The notes beneath the pieces are model-generated. The model was not told the DNA's origin. It saw nothing but the letters and a program-made list of their open reading frames with translations, and did no database searches. From NCBI GenBank assembly GCA_051649245.1, contig JBOFGS010000019.1:124001-188000 (forward strand): a DNA stretch of 64,000 nt, in the 5' to 3' direction. Source of the DNA: Brevinema_A sp051649245 (GTDB lineage: Bacteria; Spirochaetota; Brevinematia; Brevinematales; Brevinemataceae). Below are positions 15,990 through 25,438 of this stretch, in pieces. Made by a program: the position numbers and the translations under genes. Numbering within the stretch: position 1 is the first letter of the stretch; every line of letters starts with the position of its first letter.

Positions 15990-17021
15990 ATGAGCGATAC
16001 AACATTATCTCAAGAAGAATTGGATTCGATCCTAGCGGGGTCGTCTCTTGAAAATACAAGTAACGACACTTTGTCTAACGCTGAAGAAATCAATCTTTCA
16101 AAATTAGCAAATGAACTGGGTACAAACCGAGCTACCATTCTATCACAATTAACAAATAAATCTGTTGTTCTAGATCAAGTTAATATTATTACAGGAACAA
16201 ATATCAAAATCACAGAAGATCTTGCTGGATCTATAGTCGGAAGTTCATCGGGCATTTCAGGAACTATTTCAGGAGCTTGGAATTTATTTTCACCTGAACC
16301 TACGGTTCTTAAAATCACGAATGCAATGCTTGGTTCTGAAAATAATGAAATCACTCCAGATGTTATTGCAGCATTTGGAGAAGTAATTTCCAATTCATTA
16401 TCTGCAGACGTAACATTCTTATCAACAAAACTGAAAGCAACAATCAATCCAGAAGCTTCGGAATCATTATTATTTACTAATCCATTGGATTTTATTTCTC
16501 AGGCTGGAATATTTATTAGAATTGGTCTACATTTTTTAATTGATGGTGCATCGTTTCCTTTTTATATTTGCATGCCTATACGGATTGCAAAAAATATTAC
16601 TAAGATCATCTCAACAGGAACAATCAGCAACCCTACTCAAGAAAATAATAATTTTAATAAATCAGCACACCAAAATACGATAGATATGCAATCAGCACAA
16701 TTTCAACAATTTGCACCAGCAGGAAGTGTTGAGCCTCTTGACAATCTAGCATTACTTCTTGATGTTCCTATGCGTGTGACAGTGGAGCTAGGACGAACAA
16801 GAATCACAATTAAAGATATCCTTAATCTTGGAGAAGGATCGATCATCGAACTCGAAAAATTAGCAGGAGAACCTGTTGATGTTCTTGTTAATGATAAGTT
16901 AATTGCGTTAGGAGAAGTGGTTGTTATCGATGAAAACTTCTCAGTTCGTATCACAAAAGTTATCACACCGATGGAAAGAATTTTTGATAGAGAAAATCTT
17001 CACGGAAAAGGTGGTATTTAA
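15990..17021 (+). CDS. fliY: FliY/FliN, flagellar motor switch protein
   Basis: 343 residues from ATG 15990 behind GGAGGG. Three parts: an N-terminal LSQEELDSILAG like the CheY-P-binding peptide of FliM/FliY; a CheC/FliM-like middle (about 35-205) with AAFGEVISNSLSADVTF; and a C-terminal FliN/SpoA domain (about 248-332) with LLLDVPMRVTVELGRTRI and LAGEPVDVLVNDKLIALGEV. It is part of the C-ring that sets rotation direction. The CheC-like phosphatase motif is not clear to me, so CheY-P phosphatase activity is open. An isolated flagellar gene followed by recF. Confidence 0.92.
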   Translation: MSDTTLSQEELDSILAGSSLENTSNDTLSNAEEINLSKLANELGTNRATILSQLTNKSVVLDQVNIITGTNIKITEDLAGSIVGSSSGISGTISGAWNLFSPEPTVLKITNAMLGSENNEITPDVIAAFGEVISNSLSADVTFLSTKLKATINPEASESLLFTNPLDFISQAGIFIRIGLHFLIDGASFPFYICMPIRIAKNITKIISTGTISNPTQENNNFNKSAHQNTIDMQSAQFQQFAPAGSVEPLDNLALLLDVPMRVTVELGRTRITIKDILNLGEGSIIELEKLAGEPVDVLVNDKLIALGEVVVIDENFSVRITKVITPMERIFDRENLHGKGGI

Positions 17022-17082
17022 AATACCCCCTCTCATTACTCAATAATAAAAAAATCCCCTTCTTATCATACGAGGGGGATTT
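17013..17082 (+). promoter_or_regulatory. competing hairpins between fliY and recF
   Basis: GGTATTT-A-AAATACC (17013-17027) covers the fliY stop. CCCCCTC (17026-17032) and AAATCCCC (17052-17059) can each pair with the same downstream GAGGGGGATTT (17072-17082). No T-run follows on the plus strand, so simple termination is unlikely; an attenuator-like switch or mRNA boundary is possible. Confidence 0.35.
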
Positions 17083-17104
17083 ATGGATTTAAGGACTTAA
17101 TCCT

Positions 17105-18145
17105 ATGTTTTTAGAACAATTACATATTGTTAATTTTAGATCATTTAAAGAATTATCTATTGATTCTTTTGAACAAGTAAATTGCTTAATAGGAGAAAAT
17201 GGCTCAGGAAAAACAAACCTTCTAGAGGCAATTTATTTATTATCATCCAATAGAGGGTTTCGTACAAGTGATCGAAAAGAATTAGCCTATCGTTCCACTG
17301 ATGGATTTTTTTTGAAAGGGATCTTTGATGGAGAAGAAATCGAACGTATTATTACAGAAAAAAAGAAAAAATTAGTTATTTCATCAAACCCCATCACTGC
17401 CAACGAACTAAGAACCTATAATCCTATTGTTGCCTTTTCACCTAATGATATATTTTTAGCAACAGGATCTTCTGATACAAGACGACGATTTTTTGATGCG
17501 GCGATTGCACTGAGAGATAGTGAATATAATGATCACTTATCTATCTATGAACGTGCTCTTCGTCAACGAAATGCATCCTTAAAAAAAGATCCTCTCAATG
17601 CCGATATGTGGAATGAACCTATGATCATTCATGGGGCGAAGCTGATTGAAAAAAGAATTTCTTTTGTAAAACAATTGATCCCAAAAGTAGAGGAATTATA
17701 TTTTAGTCTTGCCAATGGGAATGCTCATTTAAAATATTTTAACAATTTTAAATTAGGTTCAGACATTCAAATTTCCTTAAAACAGGCAATTGAACAAAAT
17801 AAATCTGAAGATCTTCAACGAAAACACACAAACAAAGGTCCTCATCGTGATGATATTTCGATCTTTATTGATGATCTTCCTGCTGCCAAATCAGGATCAC
17901 AAGGTCAAAATCGCACTCTTTCATTTGCATTAAAAATCGGATCCGTGGAGATTATAGAAAAAACATTAGGGCGAAAACCTATTTTGCTTATTGATGATGC
18001 ATTGTTGGAAGTTGATTTATTAAAGAGAAAAAACATTTTTAATAAACTATATTCTTTGGGACTCCAACTATTTTTTACAGCAACAACAGAAGATTTTTTT
18101 GATTTTATCCCTCAAAATATTCCTAAAAAAATCATTAAATTTTAG
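17105..18145 (+). CDS. recF: RecF, DNA replication and repair protein
   Basis: 346 residues. Starts MFLEQLHIVNFRSFKELS; Walker A GENGSGKT at 30-37; GPHRDD near 255; ABC signature region SGSQGQNRTLSFALKI near 265; Walker B PILLIDDALLEVD near 305. It loads RecA at gaps with RecO/RecR. The usual dnaA-dnaN-recF-gyrB setting is absent. It ends 11 nt from convergent folC, with no terminator between them. Confidence 0.94.
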   Translation: MFLEQLHIVNFRSFKELSIDSFEQVNCLIGENGSGKTNLLEAIYLLSSNRGFRTSDRKELAYRSTDGFFLKGIFDGEEIERIITEKKKKLVISSNPITANELRTYNPIVAFSPNDIFLATGSSDTRRRFFDAAIALRDSEYNDHLSIYERALRQRNASLKKDPLNADMWNEPMIIHGAKLIEKRISFVKQLIPKVEELYFSLANGNAHLKYFNNFKLGSDIQISLKQAIEQNKSEDLQRKHTNKGPHRDDISIFIDDLPAAKSGSQGQNRTLSFALKIGSVEIIEKTLGRKPILLIDDALLEVDLLKRKNIFNKLYSLGLQLFFTATTEDFFDFIPQNIPKKIIKF

Positions 18146-18156
18146 CGAAACGATTC

Positions 18157-19380
18157 CTATCTTTTATCTAATAATTCATTGATAAAAGGAATACTGTAGA
18201 AAGATCCTGTGAACACATTTTTTTCATTCATATTGATAGGGTAAGAAGTGATATCTTGTAGATATTCGATGGGAAATTTATTAATAAGTAATTGATACAA
18301 TGTTTTTCCGTCTGATGGTCTTTTGTGATCAAAATCAAACACAATCAGTCTCTTAATAAGAGATCGATTAACGTTAATTTGATCAACAACATCTTGTATT
18401 TCTTTGCCTTCCAATAATGTAACAAACAAAACGATATTATTCCATTTTAAATAATTCTTGATGGCATCAAATAAATAAAAAAAAGACATTCCATTATGTG
18501 CGGTATCAACTAACACGGTTGGTCTTATTAAATCAATACGGTATTTGATAGACTGATTGGCAACACTTTGTATTGTATCAAGAGAAATAAAAGGGAAAAT
18601 TTCTAATACACCAACGAGAGCTAGAATAAAATTAAGCCTATGTGCTTTGCCGATTCGTTTAAGATAAATAGGGTATGATTGATTGGAATAATAAAAGATA
18701 AAAAACGAAAAACCATGATCATCAATACGCAAATCCTTTATCAAATCATCAGACAAAAAATCAATTTTTCCTTCTTGATTAAAAATCTTTTGTACCATAT
18801 TTTCTTGGGGAAGACTGAATGCTGGTGATCCTTTTTTGATGATACCAGCTTTATTATAGGCAATTTGTGCTAAAGATCCTCCTAGAAAATGAAGATGTTC
18901 CGAAGAAACTTGACCAATCAATGCAATCTTGTCCTTACAAAAATTTGTTGGATCAAAACGCCCTCCCACTCCGACTTCAAGAACCACAATCTCGCAATTT
19001 TTTTTCGTAAAATACACTATTGCAAAAAATAACATAATTTCAAAAAAATGTAGTTTTTGTTTTTCCAAAAAATCACGATATATATAAAAAATAGTTAACA
19101 GTTCGTCTTCTGATATATTACCGTCGTTTGTGTGGATCCGTTCCGTAACATCAAAAATATGAGGAGACGTAAATAATCCCGTCTTTATGCCTGATTGTTT
19201 AAGTAAATCAAAAGAAGTTCTTGCAATGGATCCTTTTCCTTTAGATCCTGTTATATGAATATATTTAAACAGATCGGGATCCATGCTTACTTGTTTGAGT
19301 AATTCGTATGTTCGTGTTGGATAAATAGATGCATCAACACGTTCTATTGATGAAATCTGCATAATAAGATCTAAAATCAT
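18157..19380 (-). CDS. folC: Folylpolyglutamate / dihydrofolate synthase
   Basis: 407 residues of the Mur-ligase fold. ATP loop HITGSKGKGSIARTS at about 42-56, then GLFTSPHIFDVTERI; central VVLEVGVGGRFDPTN; C-terminal domain with VLVDTAHNGMSFFYLF. It adds glutamate to (dihydro)folates. The start at 19380 has AGG close by; an in-frame ATG at 19362 is possible. Preceded by the terminator of the glycosyltransferase gene, so probably separately transcribed. Confidence 0.9.
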   Translation of the reverse strand: MILDLIMQISSIERVDASIYPTRTYELLKQVSMDPDLFKYIHITGSKGKGSIARTSFDLLKQSGIKTGLFTSPHIFDVTERIHTNDGNISEDELLTIFYIYRDFLEKQKLHFFEIMLFFAIVYFTKKNCEIVVLEVGVGGRFDPTNFCKDKIALIGQVSSEHLHFLGGSLAQIAYNKAGIIKKGSPAFSLPQENMVQKIFNQEGKIDFLSDDLIKDLRIDDHGFSFFIFYYSNQSYPIYLKRIGKAHRLNFILALVGVLEIFPFISLDTIQSVANQSIKYRIDLIRPTVLVDTAHNGMSFFYLFDAIKNYLKWNNIVLFVTLLEGKEIQDVVDQINVNRSLIKRLIVFDFDHKRPSDGKTLYQLLINKFPIEYLQDITSYPINMNEKNVFTGSFYSIPFINELLDKR

Positions 19381-19396
19381 ACCTAACCTAACCTAA

Positions 19397-19423
19397 AAAA
19401 TACCCAACAATGTTGGGTATTTT
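19397..19423 (-). terminator. terminator of the 19422-20564 glycosyltransferase gene
   Basis: 13-bp stem AAAATACCCAACA / complement around a single nucleotide, with a T6 run on the minus strand. It overlaps the stop codon. Confidence 0.85.
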
Positions 19424-20564
19424 ATATTATTTGATTGACTACTATCTCTGCGATCATTTTGCTTCCATTTTGTAAAAAATCAATATGATTAAGTTGTTCT
19501 TTAATTTTTTCGAGAGATTCAGGCTCATCAAGAATCCTTAATAATTTATAAGGTAAACGATAAAGATCAGTGGTCCAAATAACACCCTTTTTTTTAAAAA
19601 AACGAACAACATTTCTCTCAGCACTATTAGCAGAAAAATTAACAAGCACAGGTAACTTCATCTTAAAGCATTCCAAGATTGTTGCAGGACCACTTTTCCC
19701 AATAAATAAATCACTGATTTTAATCAATTCTTGTATATGTTCCACAAAGCCAAGTACTGTTAGTTCAATCGGAGAGTTTTTTTGTTGCAATTTATATTTT
19801 AAGACAATCAATCTTTCATATAATTTATTATTTTTTGCACAAACAGCTATAATATTGAGTTCTTTTTTGAGACGTACGATACGTTTGATACTCTCAAACA
19901 TTTTCCCAACACCTTGTCCTCCATCTGCCATAAGAATAGTAAAGACATCTTTACGAATTCTATATTTTTGATAGATTTGTTCATCAATAATATTTGTACT
20001 ATCAAATGTATCCCTCAATGCAGGTGGTACAATGCATAAGGTGTTTTCTTTATGCTTCCACTTTAGAGCTTGGTTTTTGGCGACATCTGAACAAACTAAA
20101 AACAAATCTCCTCTCTTATCCCAAAAAGGAAAAGTTTCAAAGGTATCCGGATTTAATGTAATAACAGGAAATGAAAGATGATATTTTTTCTTTGCATCGA
20201 TAGCTACTGTTTGAGGAAAAAAATGAGTGGTAAGAACAATATCAGGATTGATTTCCTTTAAATAAGCCATGGATTTTTTCCAAACAGGATATTGACATAT
20301 AGGTAAATATAAATGGGTGGCAAAATAAAATATATGAGCTAAAAATTGAGTAAGCTTAGTTAAAATAGGATACGCAAGCATAAAATCCCAAGACTTTTCA
20401 ATATATGTATTAAATTCGACTTGACCTGCATCTTTAAAAAAATTACTTACAGTAATTTTATATTGATTTGGATATTGCTTTTCTATCATATTTGCTATTG
20501 CATAAGCAGGAACTCTATGACCTAATCCTGTATTTGTATATGCAATAAATATATGTTTTTTCAT
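19422..20564 (-). CDS. GT28-like glycosyltransferase (MGDG synthase/UgtP type)
   Basis: 380 residues from ATG 20564; AGGTG is about 11 nt upstream, and a TTG three codons earlier is possible. N terminus MKKHIFIAYTNTGLGHRVPA matches the glycine-rich acceptor loop of diacylglycerol glycosyltransferases, followed by DIVLTTHFFPQTVA. The C-terminal donor half has ILMADGGQGVGKM, VLGFVEHIQELIKISDLFIGKSGPATILE and MKLPVLVNF. The likely role is glycolipid synthesis, sugar transfer from a UDP-sugar to a lipid at the inner leaflet. Donor and acceptor cannot be read from sequence. Confidence 0.75.
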   Translation of the reverse strand: MKKHIFIAYTNTGLGHRVPAYAIANMIEKQYPNQYKITVSNFFKDAGQVEFNTYIEKSWDFMLAYPILTKLTQFLAHIFYFATHLYLPICQYPVWKKSMAYLKEINPDIVLTTHFFPQTVAIDAKKKYHLSFPVITLNPDTFETFPFWDKRGDLFLVCSDVAKNQALKWKHKENTLCIVPPALRDTFDSTNIIDEQIYQKYRIRKDVFTILMADGGQGVGKMFESIKRIVRLKKELNIIAVCAKNNKLYERLIVLKYKLQQKNSPIELTVLGFVEHIQELIKISDLFIGKSGPATILECFKMKLPVLVNFSANSAERNVVRFFKKKGVIWTTDLYRLPYKLLRILDEPESLEKIKEQLNHIDFLQNGSKMIAEIVVNQII

Positions 20565-20625
20565 AATAATCAAAACACCTGTATTGTATTGTTATCCCCA
20601 TAATAAATATCAATAATAATAACTT

Positions 20626-20654
20626 ATTATACCATAATCTAGTAAGATTTGCAA
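20626..20654 (-). promoter_or_regulatory. promoter of the GT28-like gene
   Basis: Minus strand TTGCAA (20649-20654), 17 nt, TATAAT (20626-20631) with an extended -10 TGG. Confidence 0.75.
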
Positions 20655-20691
20655 TTTTTAGCCTTTTATAAGATCAATACAGTAATTTTTT

Positions 20692-20735
20692 AAATAAAAA
20701 ATATCCTCCTTTGATCCTTAAGGAGAGGAGGATAT
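20692..20735 (-). terminator. terminator of rpsB-tsf
   Basis: ATATCCTCCT / AGGAGGATAT 10-bp outer stem with an inner CCTTAAGG, followed by T6 on the minus strand; 7 nt after the tsf stop. Confidence 0.85.
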
Positions 20736-20741
20736 GTGATA

Positions 20742-21524
20742 TTAGAGAGAAATTCTAACAAATGAATTAATTTTTGAAGATCCAAGAAGTTCCGATACTT
20801 TTTTACTTTCATCAAAAACAAAAGGTTGTTCCAATAAGATACTTTCGGAATAGAATTTACTCATCATTCCTTCAACGATCTTTGGAATGACCGCTTCGGG
20901 TTTGCCAGATTCTTTTGCTTTTGCAGTATAAATTTCTAATTCTCTAGCAATAATATCTTGAGGAATATCTTCTTTATGAAGACCCAAAGGATTCATTGAT
21001 GTGATTTGCATTGCAATGTTTTTCATTACTTCTTCTGAAGGAGTTCCTTCAAAATCAATCGCAACAACAATCTTATTCATATGAACATAATAATAAAGAT
21101 TTCCCTTGATGTCTAAAATTTTCCATTCAGAAAGCATCACGTTTTCACCAAGTTTAGCAATAGCAGCTTTTCGTTCTTCATCGATATTTGCTGGTAATTC
21201 CGCACCAGGTGCAAGACCAGCTTCTAGAATCATTCTTGCAGCATCTTGTGCAAATTGTTGAAATACATCTGTTTTTGCAACAAAATCAGTTTCACAATTA
21301 ACACGAAGAGCTAATAACTTATGTTCATTATGAGCATAGGAAACAGTTCCTTCTTTTACTTCATTATCAGCTCTTTTATTTGCTTTTGCTAGACCTTTTT
21401 GACGGAGGATTTTAACAGCTTCATCAATATTTCCGTTAGTTTCTTCGAGAGTGCGTTTTGCATCCATCAAACCAGCACCGGTCATTTCTTTCAGTTTTTT
21501 GATATCTTCCATAGATACAGACAT
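20742..21524 (-). CDS. tsf: Elongation factor Ts
   Basis: 260 residues. The N-terminal UBA-like domain has LKEMTGAGLMDAKRTLEET, then GLAKANKRADNEVKEG and the TDFVAKTD motif that contacts EF-Tu. It exchanges GDP on EF-Tu. Eighteen nucleotides downstream of rpsB, GAAGGAG upstream of the ATG. Length is slightly below the E. coli protein (283). Confidence 0.96.
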   Translation of the reverse strand: MSVSMEDIKKLKEMTGAGLMDAKRTLEETNGNIDEAVKILRQKGLAKANKRADNEVKEGTVSYAHNEHKLLALRVNCETDFVAKTDVFQQFAQDAARMILEAGLAPGAELPANIDEERKAAIAKLGENVMLSEWKILDIKGNLYYYVHMNKIVVAIDFEGTPSEEVMKNIAMQITSMNPLGLHKEDIPQDIIARELEIYTAKAKESGKPEAVIPKIVEGMMSKFYSESILLEQPFVFDESKKVSELLGSSKINSFVRISL

Positions 21525-21542
21525 TACTGTGTCTCCTTCAAC

Positions 21543-22364
21543 TTATTGTACGTCTTTTTCATACCCTTGAGCCAGCTCATCTACTGAATCATCAAGAGTT
21601 GTTGGGTGCAAGATGGTTTGTTCTTCAATATCAGAAATTTCATCTTCGATGATATCTAATTTTGCATGAGTACCAGCACCTTCAATAATAGCATCAGCCA
21701 TAATAGAAGTTAATAATTCAACAGAGCGTATTGCATCGTCATTTCCTGGTACAACATAATCAAGAAGATCAGGATCAATATTTGTATCAGCGATACCAAA
21801 AACTTTGACACCTAATTTTCGAGCTTCAAGAACAGCATTAATCTCTCTTTTTACATCAACAACCCACAATGCTTGAGGGATTTTTTTCATATCACGGATA
21901 CCGTCATAGAAAGCGAACATTCTGTCTAATTCTTTTTGAAGGGCAACACGTTCACGTTTGATCATTTGATCACCTTGAGTCTCAATCTTACGCTCAAAAC
22001 GTTTCATTTTTTCAACGCTTTTTCTAATGGTTCCATAATTAGTCAATGTACCACCTAACCAACGTTTGCTCACATGATACATTCCACAGCGAGCACCTTG
22101 TTCTTTAATTGCTTGTTGGGCTTGTTTTTTTGTCCCAACAAACAACACCTGTCCACCTTGTTCAGCAACTTCTTTCATTGCGGCATAAGCTTCTTTCAGC
22201 TTTTCCATTGTGTAACGCAAGTCTACGATGTAAATTCCATTTCTTTTAGTAAAGATGTAAGGTTTCATTTTTGGATTCCATCTTTTGGTTTGATGCCCGA
22301 AATGCACTCCTGCTTCCAGTAAGTTACGCATTAACTCGGTATCATTATAAATAATGCTTGCCAT
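21543..22364 (-). CDS. rpsB: Ribosomal protein S2
   Basis: 273 residues from ATG 22364, behind GGAGG. Family landmarks: LLEAGVHFGHQTKRWNPKM, VLFVGTKKQAQQAIKE, RWLGGTLTNYGTIR, and GIADTNIDPDLLDYVVPGNDD. A C-terminal acidic tail beyond residue 235 is longer than in E. coli. First gene of the rpsB-tsf operon. Confidence 0.97.
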   Translation of the reverse strand: MASIIYNDTELMRNLLEAGVHFGHQTKRWNPKMKPYIFTKRNGIYIVDLRYTMEKLKEAYAAMKEVAEQGGQVLFVGTKKQAQQAIKEQGARCGMYHVSKRWLGGTLTNYGTIRKSVEKMKRFERKIETQGDQMIKRERVALQKELDRMFAFYDGIRDMKKIPQALWVVDVKREINAVLEARKLGVKVFGIADTNIDPDLLDYVVPGNDDAIRSVELLTSIMADAIIEGAGTHAKLDIIEDEISDIEEQTILHPTTLDDSVDELAQGYEKDVQ

Positions 22365-22394
22365 AAAAATTTGTCCTCCTACAGACATATGTAT

Positions 22395-22429
22395 TATATT
22401 ATTATATTATAGCATAATATAATAATATA
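22395..22429. promoter_or_regulatory. perfect 16-bp dyad inside the rpsB promoter
   Basis: Left arm 22395-22410 (TATATTATTATATTAT) and right arm 22414-22429 are exact complements around AGC. It covers the whole spacer and the -10 box. Confidence 0.5.
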
Positions 22430-22434
22430 GTCAA
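22406..22434 (-). promoter_or_regulatory. promoter of rpsB-tsf
   Basis: Minus strand TTGACT (22429-22434), 17 nt, TATAAT (22406-22411), extended -10 TGC; near-consensus, as expected for a ribosomal operon. Confidence 0.85.
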
Positions 22435-22524
22435 CAACTGCAACATAACAAAATACTAAATGCTCACATAACACCTCAACATATGATAACATACATACTG
22501 ATTATCAATAAAACACCTTCCTCG

Positions 22525-24795
22525 TTAAGGATAAAGAAGCGTCAATGGATAATCATAAATCGTCCGATACATATTATAATTATACACAATCTGGCGAACA
22601 TAATTTCTTGTTTCGTTATATGGAATTGCCTCTATGAATAAATAATCATCTTTCATAAAATCTTTATACTCTTCCATCCAACGTCTTACAGCTGTAGGAC
22701 CGGCATTATATGCAGCAAGTGACAAAAAGATATTGTCATCCATCACCTGATACATACGGTGGTGATAGTACACACCCATACGAAGGTTATCAAGAAAATC
22801 ATAATTTGTAAACTCAGGTTTATCCATCCAACGCTTAATATCATCAGCCGTATAAGGCATTACCTGTGCAAAACCTACAGCACCTACATCAGAATAAACT
22901 CGTTTTCTAAAATGACTCTCAGTTAAAAATGAAGATAGCATCCAATAAGCAAGGTCTTCATTATTATCTGAGTTTTCTTTAATCACATTAAAACAAGGTC
23001 TTAGGAAAATAAGTTTTAGAACATCTTTTGGAAGATTAAAAAAATAAGAAAAACCATAATAATCTCTTGCGTAGAAAAACAATCTAAACGTCAGATACCC
23101 TTCAATTTCACTATTTAACAAGATATCTTTGTATTTATAAAAATATTTTGGTCTGTCATAATAATTCTGACGTTTTTCTATATCTTTTGTAACAAGATTA
23201 GTAATGGTATTCATTGTTTCGATAGAAAAATTAGTTAAATCATTATCATATGCTTCGAGTGCTTTAATTTTAGGAACATTCTTAAGTTTATCATAGACAA
23301 TTTTATCAAACTTTGCCTGCTCAGAACGAATCTTGTCAATATCAACTCTATTTGATAATTCATTATCCAGAATCATCATCTTCCTAATCATCAGGCGATC
23401 TTTCAAATCATAATTTTCAAGATTGGTTAATATATTTTCAGTGTAATTAGAGAAAATACTTCTGAACTGATCACGCATTGATGATTCTTTTTTTCGAGCA
23501 ACAATACCTTCATAACTAAAAGGTTTGGAAAACATTAAATCTAAATAAATATGATATGCGTCATCTTTTTTTGCAAGATTTTCTTTAATAAGACCACGCA
23601 TTAATTTAAAATTTGGATTGTTTTTATTTTCAGACATACCAATATCACCAAGCTGATCTGCTTTTTTTAAATCCAAACGAATTAACGCTCTCAACACTTG
23701 ATTGTGTGCATTTTCAGTAATTTGTGTATAATTTTTTTGGTACCAATCTAATGCTCTGTTTGCATTTTTAGTATACTCAATAGAATGAGGAAGTTGGGTA
23801 TAAAATTCTAAATTATGATTTTCCTGACCAAGCCATGCTGTATCATCAGCTAAATCAAATTGTTTTCTGCGAACCAATTTTGCGTGGGTTTGTTGATAGA
23901 ATTTTTTTGAAACAGAAGGATTTGCTTTAAGATATTGATACAAAAAAATAGCTGCGTCAGAATATTTTTTATTTGCTTCAAGAATAGCCGCTTGCGTAAA
24001 CACATAATATTCCGGATCTTCAGCCAACTCACCGTATCGTTGTGCAAATATCAATGCTTTTTCTTGATGATCAGGGAGAGGGATAGACATTTTTGTATAT
24101 ATATCTAAGTTTGTAAGGTTGGTTTCTGTATAAGGATCAATACTTTCGAACAACATAGGATAAACATCATATTTTTTAAAAGCATCATGAACTTTTAAAA
24201 TTTTAGTCAGATCATAAGGCATATTTTGCTTAAATTTAACAAGCTCTATCCAACCTTTTCCTTCATCTGTAAGATTTTTATTATTAAATATCATCATCGC
24301 AACAAAATTATTTTCATTCCAAAGAACAGGAAACAATAGCTTATCAATAGATGCTCTAGCAACAGATTTACCGGGTACACGTCTGATTGATTTGACTAGT
24401 TGTTTTTCTTCATCTTCAGATAAAACACCTTTGTTTTCGAGCTTAATAATAGTCTGCAAATATCGTTCAACATAAAAAGGGTAAAGGTGATTGTATTTTT
24501 TATTTTTAAAGAAAAGATCGGAATCCATCTTGCGATATATTTCCAAAGCTTTATCATATTTTTGCAATTCTAAATAACTACTAGCTAACACATACTGCAT
24601 ATCAGGATAATTAGTCAACACACCGTTTGTTTGAAATGTTTCTTCAACTTGACGATAATAACCTTTTCTGTAAGCATTGAGAATGAAATTATATTCTAAA
24701 TCTTGGGGGACAATATTCCCAGAAAGATACGAAGAAGAAGAAAATATAAGTAATAGTAACACAATATATTTATTTAAGTAACACCATACATTCAT
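22525..24795 (-). CDS. Exported Slt-type lytic transglycosylase with helical repeats
   Basis: 756 residues. Signal peptide MNVWCYLNKYIVLLLLIFSSSS, then about 550 residues of TPR-like helices (for example VLASSYLELQKYDKALEIYRKM), then a C-terminal SLT domain. Catalytic Glu is E626 in SFLTESHF; also GAVGFAQVMP, LAAYNAGPTAVRRW and IPYNETRNYV, all standard for family 1 transglycosylases. It cleaves peptidoglycan in the periplasm, for cell growth or for flagellar insertion. Longer than E. coli Slt70 (about 620). Own promoter at 24841-24869. Confidence 0.9.
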   Translation of the reverse strand: MNVWCYLNKYIVLLLLIFSSSSYLSGNIVPQDLEYNFILNAYRKGYYRQVEETFQTNGVLTNYPDMQYVLASSYLELQKYDKALEIYRKMDSDLFFKNKKYNHLYPFYVERYLQTIIKLENKGVLSEDEEKQLVKSIRRVPGKSVARASIDKLLFPVLWNENNFVAMMIFNNKNLTDEGKGWIELVKFKQNMPYDLTKILKVHDAFKKYDVYPMLFESIDPYTETNLTNLDIYTKMSIPLPDHQEKALIFAQRYGELAEDPEYYVFTQAAILEANKKYSDAAIFLYQYLKANPSVSKKFYQQTHAKLVRRKQFDLADDTAWLGQENHNLEFYTQLPHSIEYTKNANRALDWYQKNYTQITENAHNQVLRALIRLDLKKADQLGDIGMSENKNNPNFKLMRGLIKENLAKKDDAYHIYLDLMFSKPFSYEGIVARKKESSMRDQFRSIFSNYTENILTNLENYDLKDRLMIRKMMILDNELSNRVDIDKIRSEQAKFDKIVYDKLKNVPKIKALEAYDNDLTNFSIETMNTITNLVTKDIEKRQNYYDRPKYFYKYKDILLNSEIEGYLTFRLFFYARDYYGFSYFFNLPKDVLKLIFLRPCFNVIKENSDNNEDLAYWMLSSFLTESHFRKRVYSDVGAVGFAQVMPYTADDIKRWMDKPEFTNYDFLDNLRMGVYYHHRMYQVMDDNIFLSLAAYNAGPTAVRRWMEEYKDFMKDDYLFIEAIPYNETRNYVRQIVYNYNMYRTIYDYPLTLLYP

Positions 24796-24840
24796 ACAAA
24801 AACCTCTCCCAATATCTTATGAAATAATAATTCTATACTT

Positions 24841-24869
24841 ATTATAATAGCAAAATAAAATCTTATCAA
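24841..24869 (-). promoter_or_regulatory. promoter of the lytic transglycosylase gene
   Basis: Minus strand TTGATA (24864-24869), 17 nt, TATAAT (24841-24846). Confidence 0.75.
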
Positions 24870-24944
24870 ATAGTGAATAAATAATAGATTTATTTTTCTG
24901 ATATGCTTATAATATATTATAAATATATTTATAGGATTATGAAG

Positions 24945-25403
24945 ATGAAAAAATTATTGATATTATTAGGATTCATCTGTATGAGTTCTCAAAATTCCTT
25001 AGGTTTTGCTCAATTCAACGAAATATATCAAACATTGAAGGGCTCTTGGAAATCTCCAGCTGAAGGAGAGTTAACAGCTTATTTTAATTTTTTAGACGAT
25101 GGTGCATTTGTTATTAGTGTTGTTCCTGAGTTTGAATATGAAAAACTTTCGGCAACCAAACAAGAAGAAATTATTAAGCAAAACACAGCTGATGTTTCAG
25201 GATACATTAGTATTTTAAAAGCTAAAACAGATCTCCCAAACAGAGAAGGTTTTGGTGCTGAGGTAGAAATTTATCTTCATGAGGAAAAAACTACAAATCA
25301 AATTGATATCACAGATTCTAAAATATATATGTATACCACAGATGATACAGGAGAACTTATTAAAACTGTATTTGCTGAAAAAACATCTGTACAAGATCAA
25401 TAA
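24945..25403 (+). CDS. small exported protein of unknown function (152 aa)
   Basis: Start chosen at ATG 24945, 9 nt after AGG; ATG 24939 is possible, and the frame upstream contains the likely -10 box (TATAAT at 24908). Signal peptide MKKLLILLGFICMSSQNSLG. The mature part is acidic; it opens with an LKGSWKSPAEGELTAYFNF segment like the start of lipocalin-type or 'extracellular-binding' folds, and has no Cys after the signal. I recognise no family. Confidence 0.65.
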   Translation: MKKLLILLGFICMSSQNSLGFAQFNEIYQTLKGSWKSPAEGELTAYFNFLDDGAFVISVVPEFEYEKLSATKQEEIIKQNTADVSGYISILKAKTDLPNREGFGAEVEIYLHEEKTTNQIDITDSKIYMYTTDDTGELIKTVFAEKTSVQDQ

Positions 25404-25410
25404 AAAAATA

Positions 25411-25438
25411 AAAAAAAACCTCGTTATGAGGTTTTTTT
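25411..25438. terminator. bidirectional terminator
   Basis: AAAAAAACCTC-GTTAT-GAGGTTTTTTT. The last codons of prmC lie in the stem. Confidence 0.9.

Noticed and set aside
15797..16051. 84-aa plus-strand ORF overlapping the GIY-YIG promoter and fliY start
   Set aside because: Low-complexity AT-rich product, no ribosome binding site, and it runs over the sigma-28-like promoter and into fliY in another frame.
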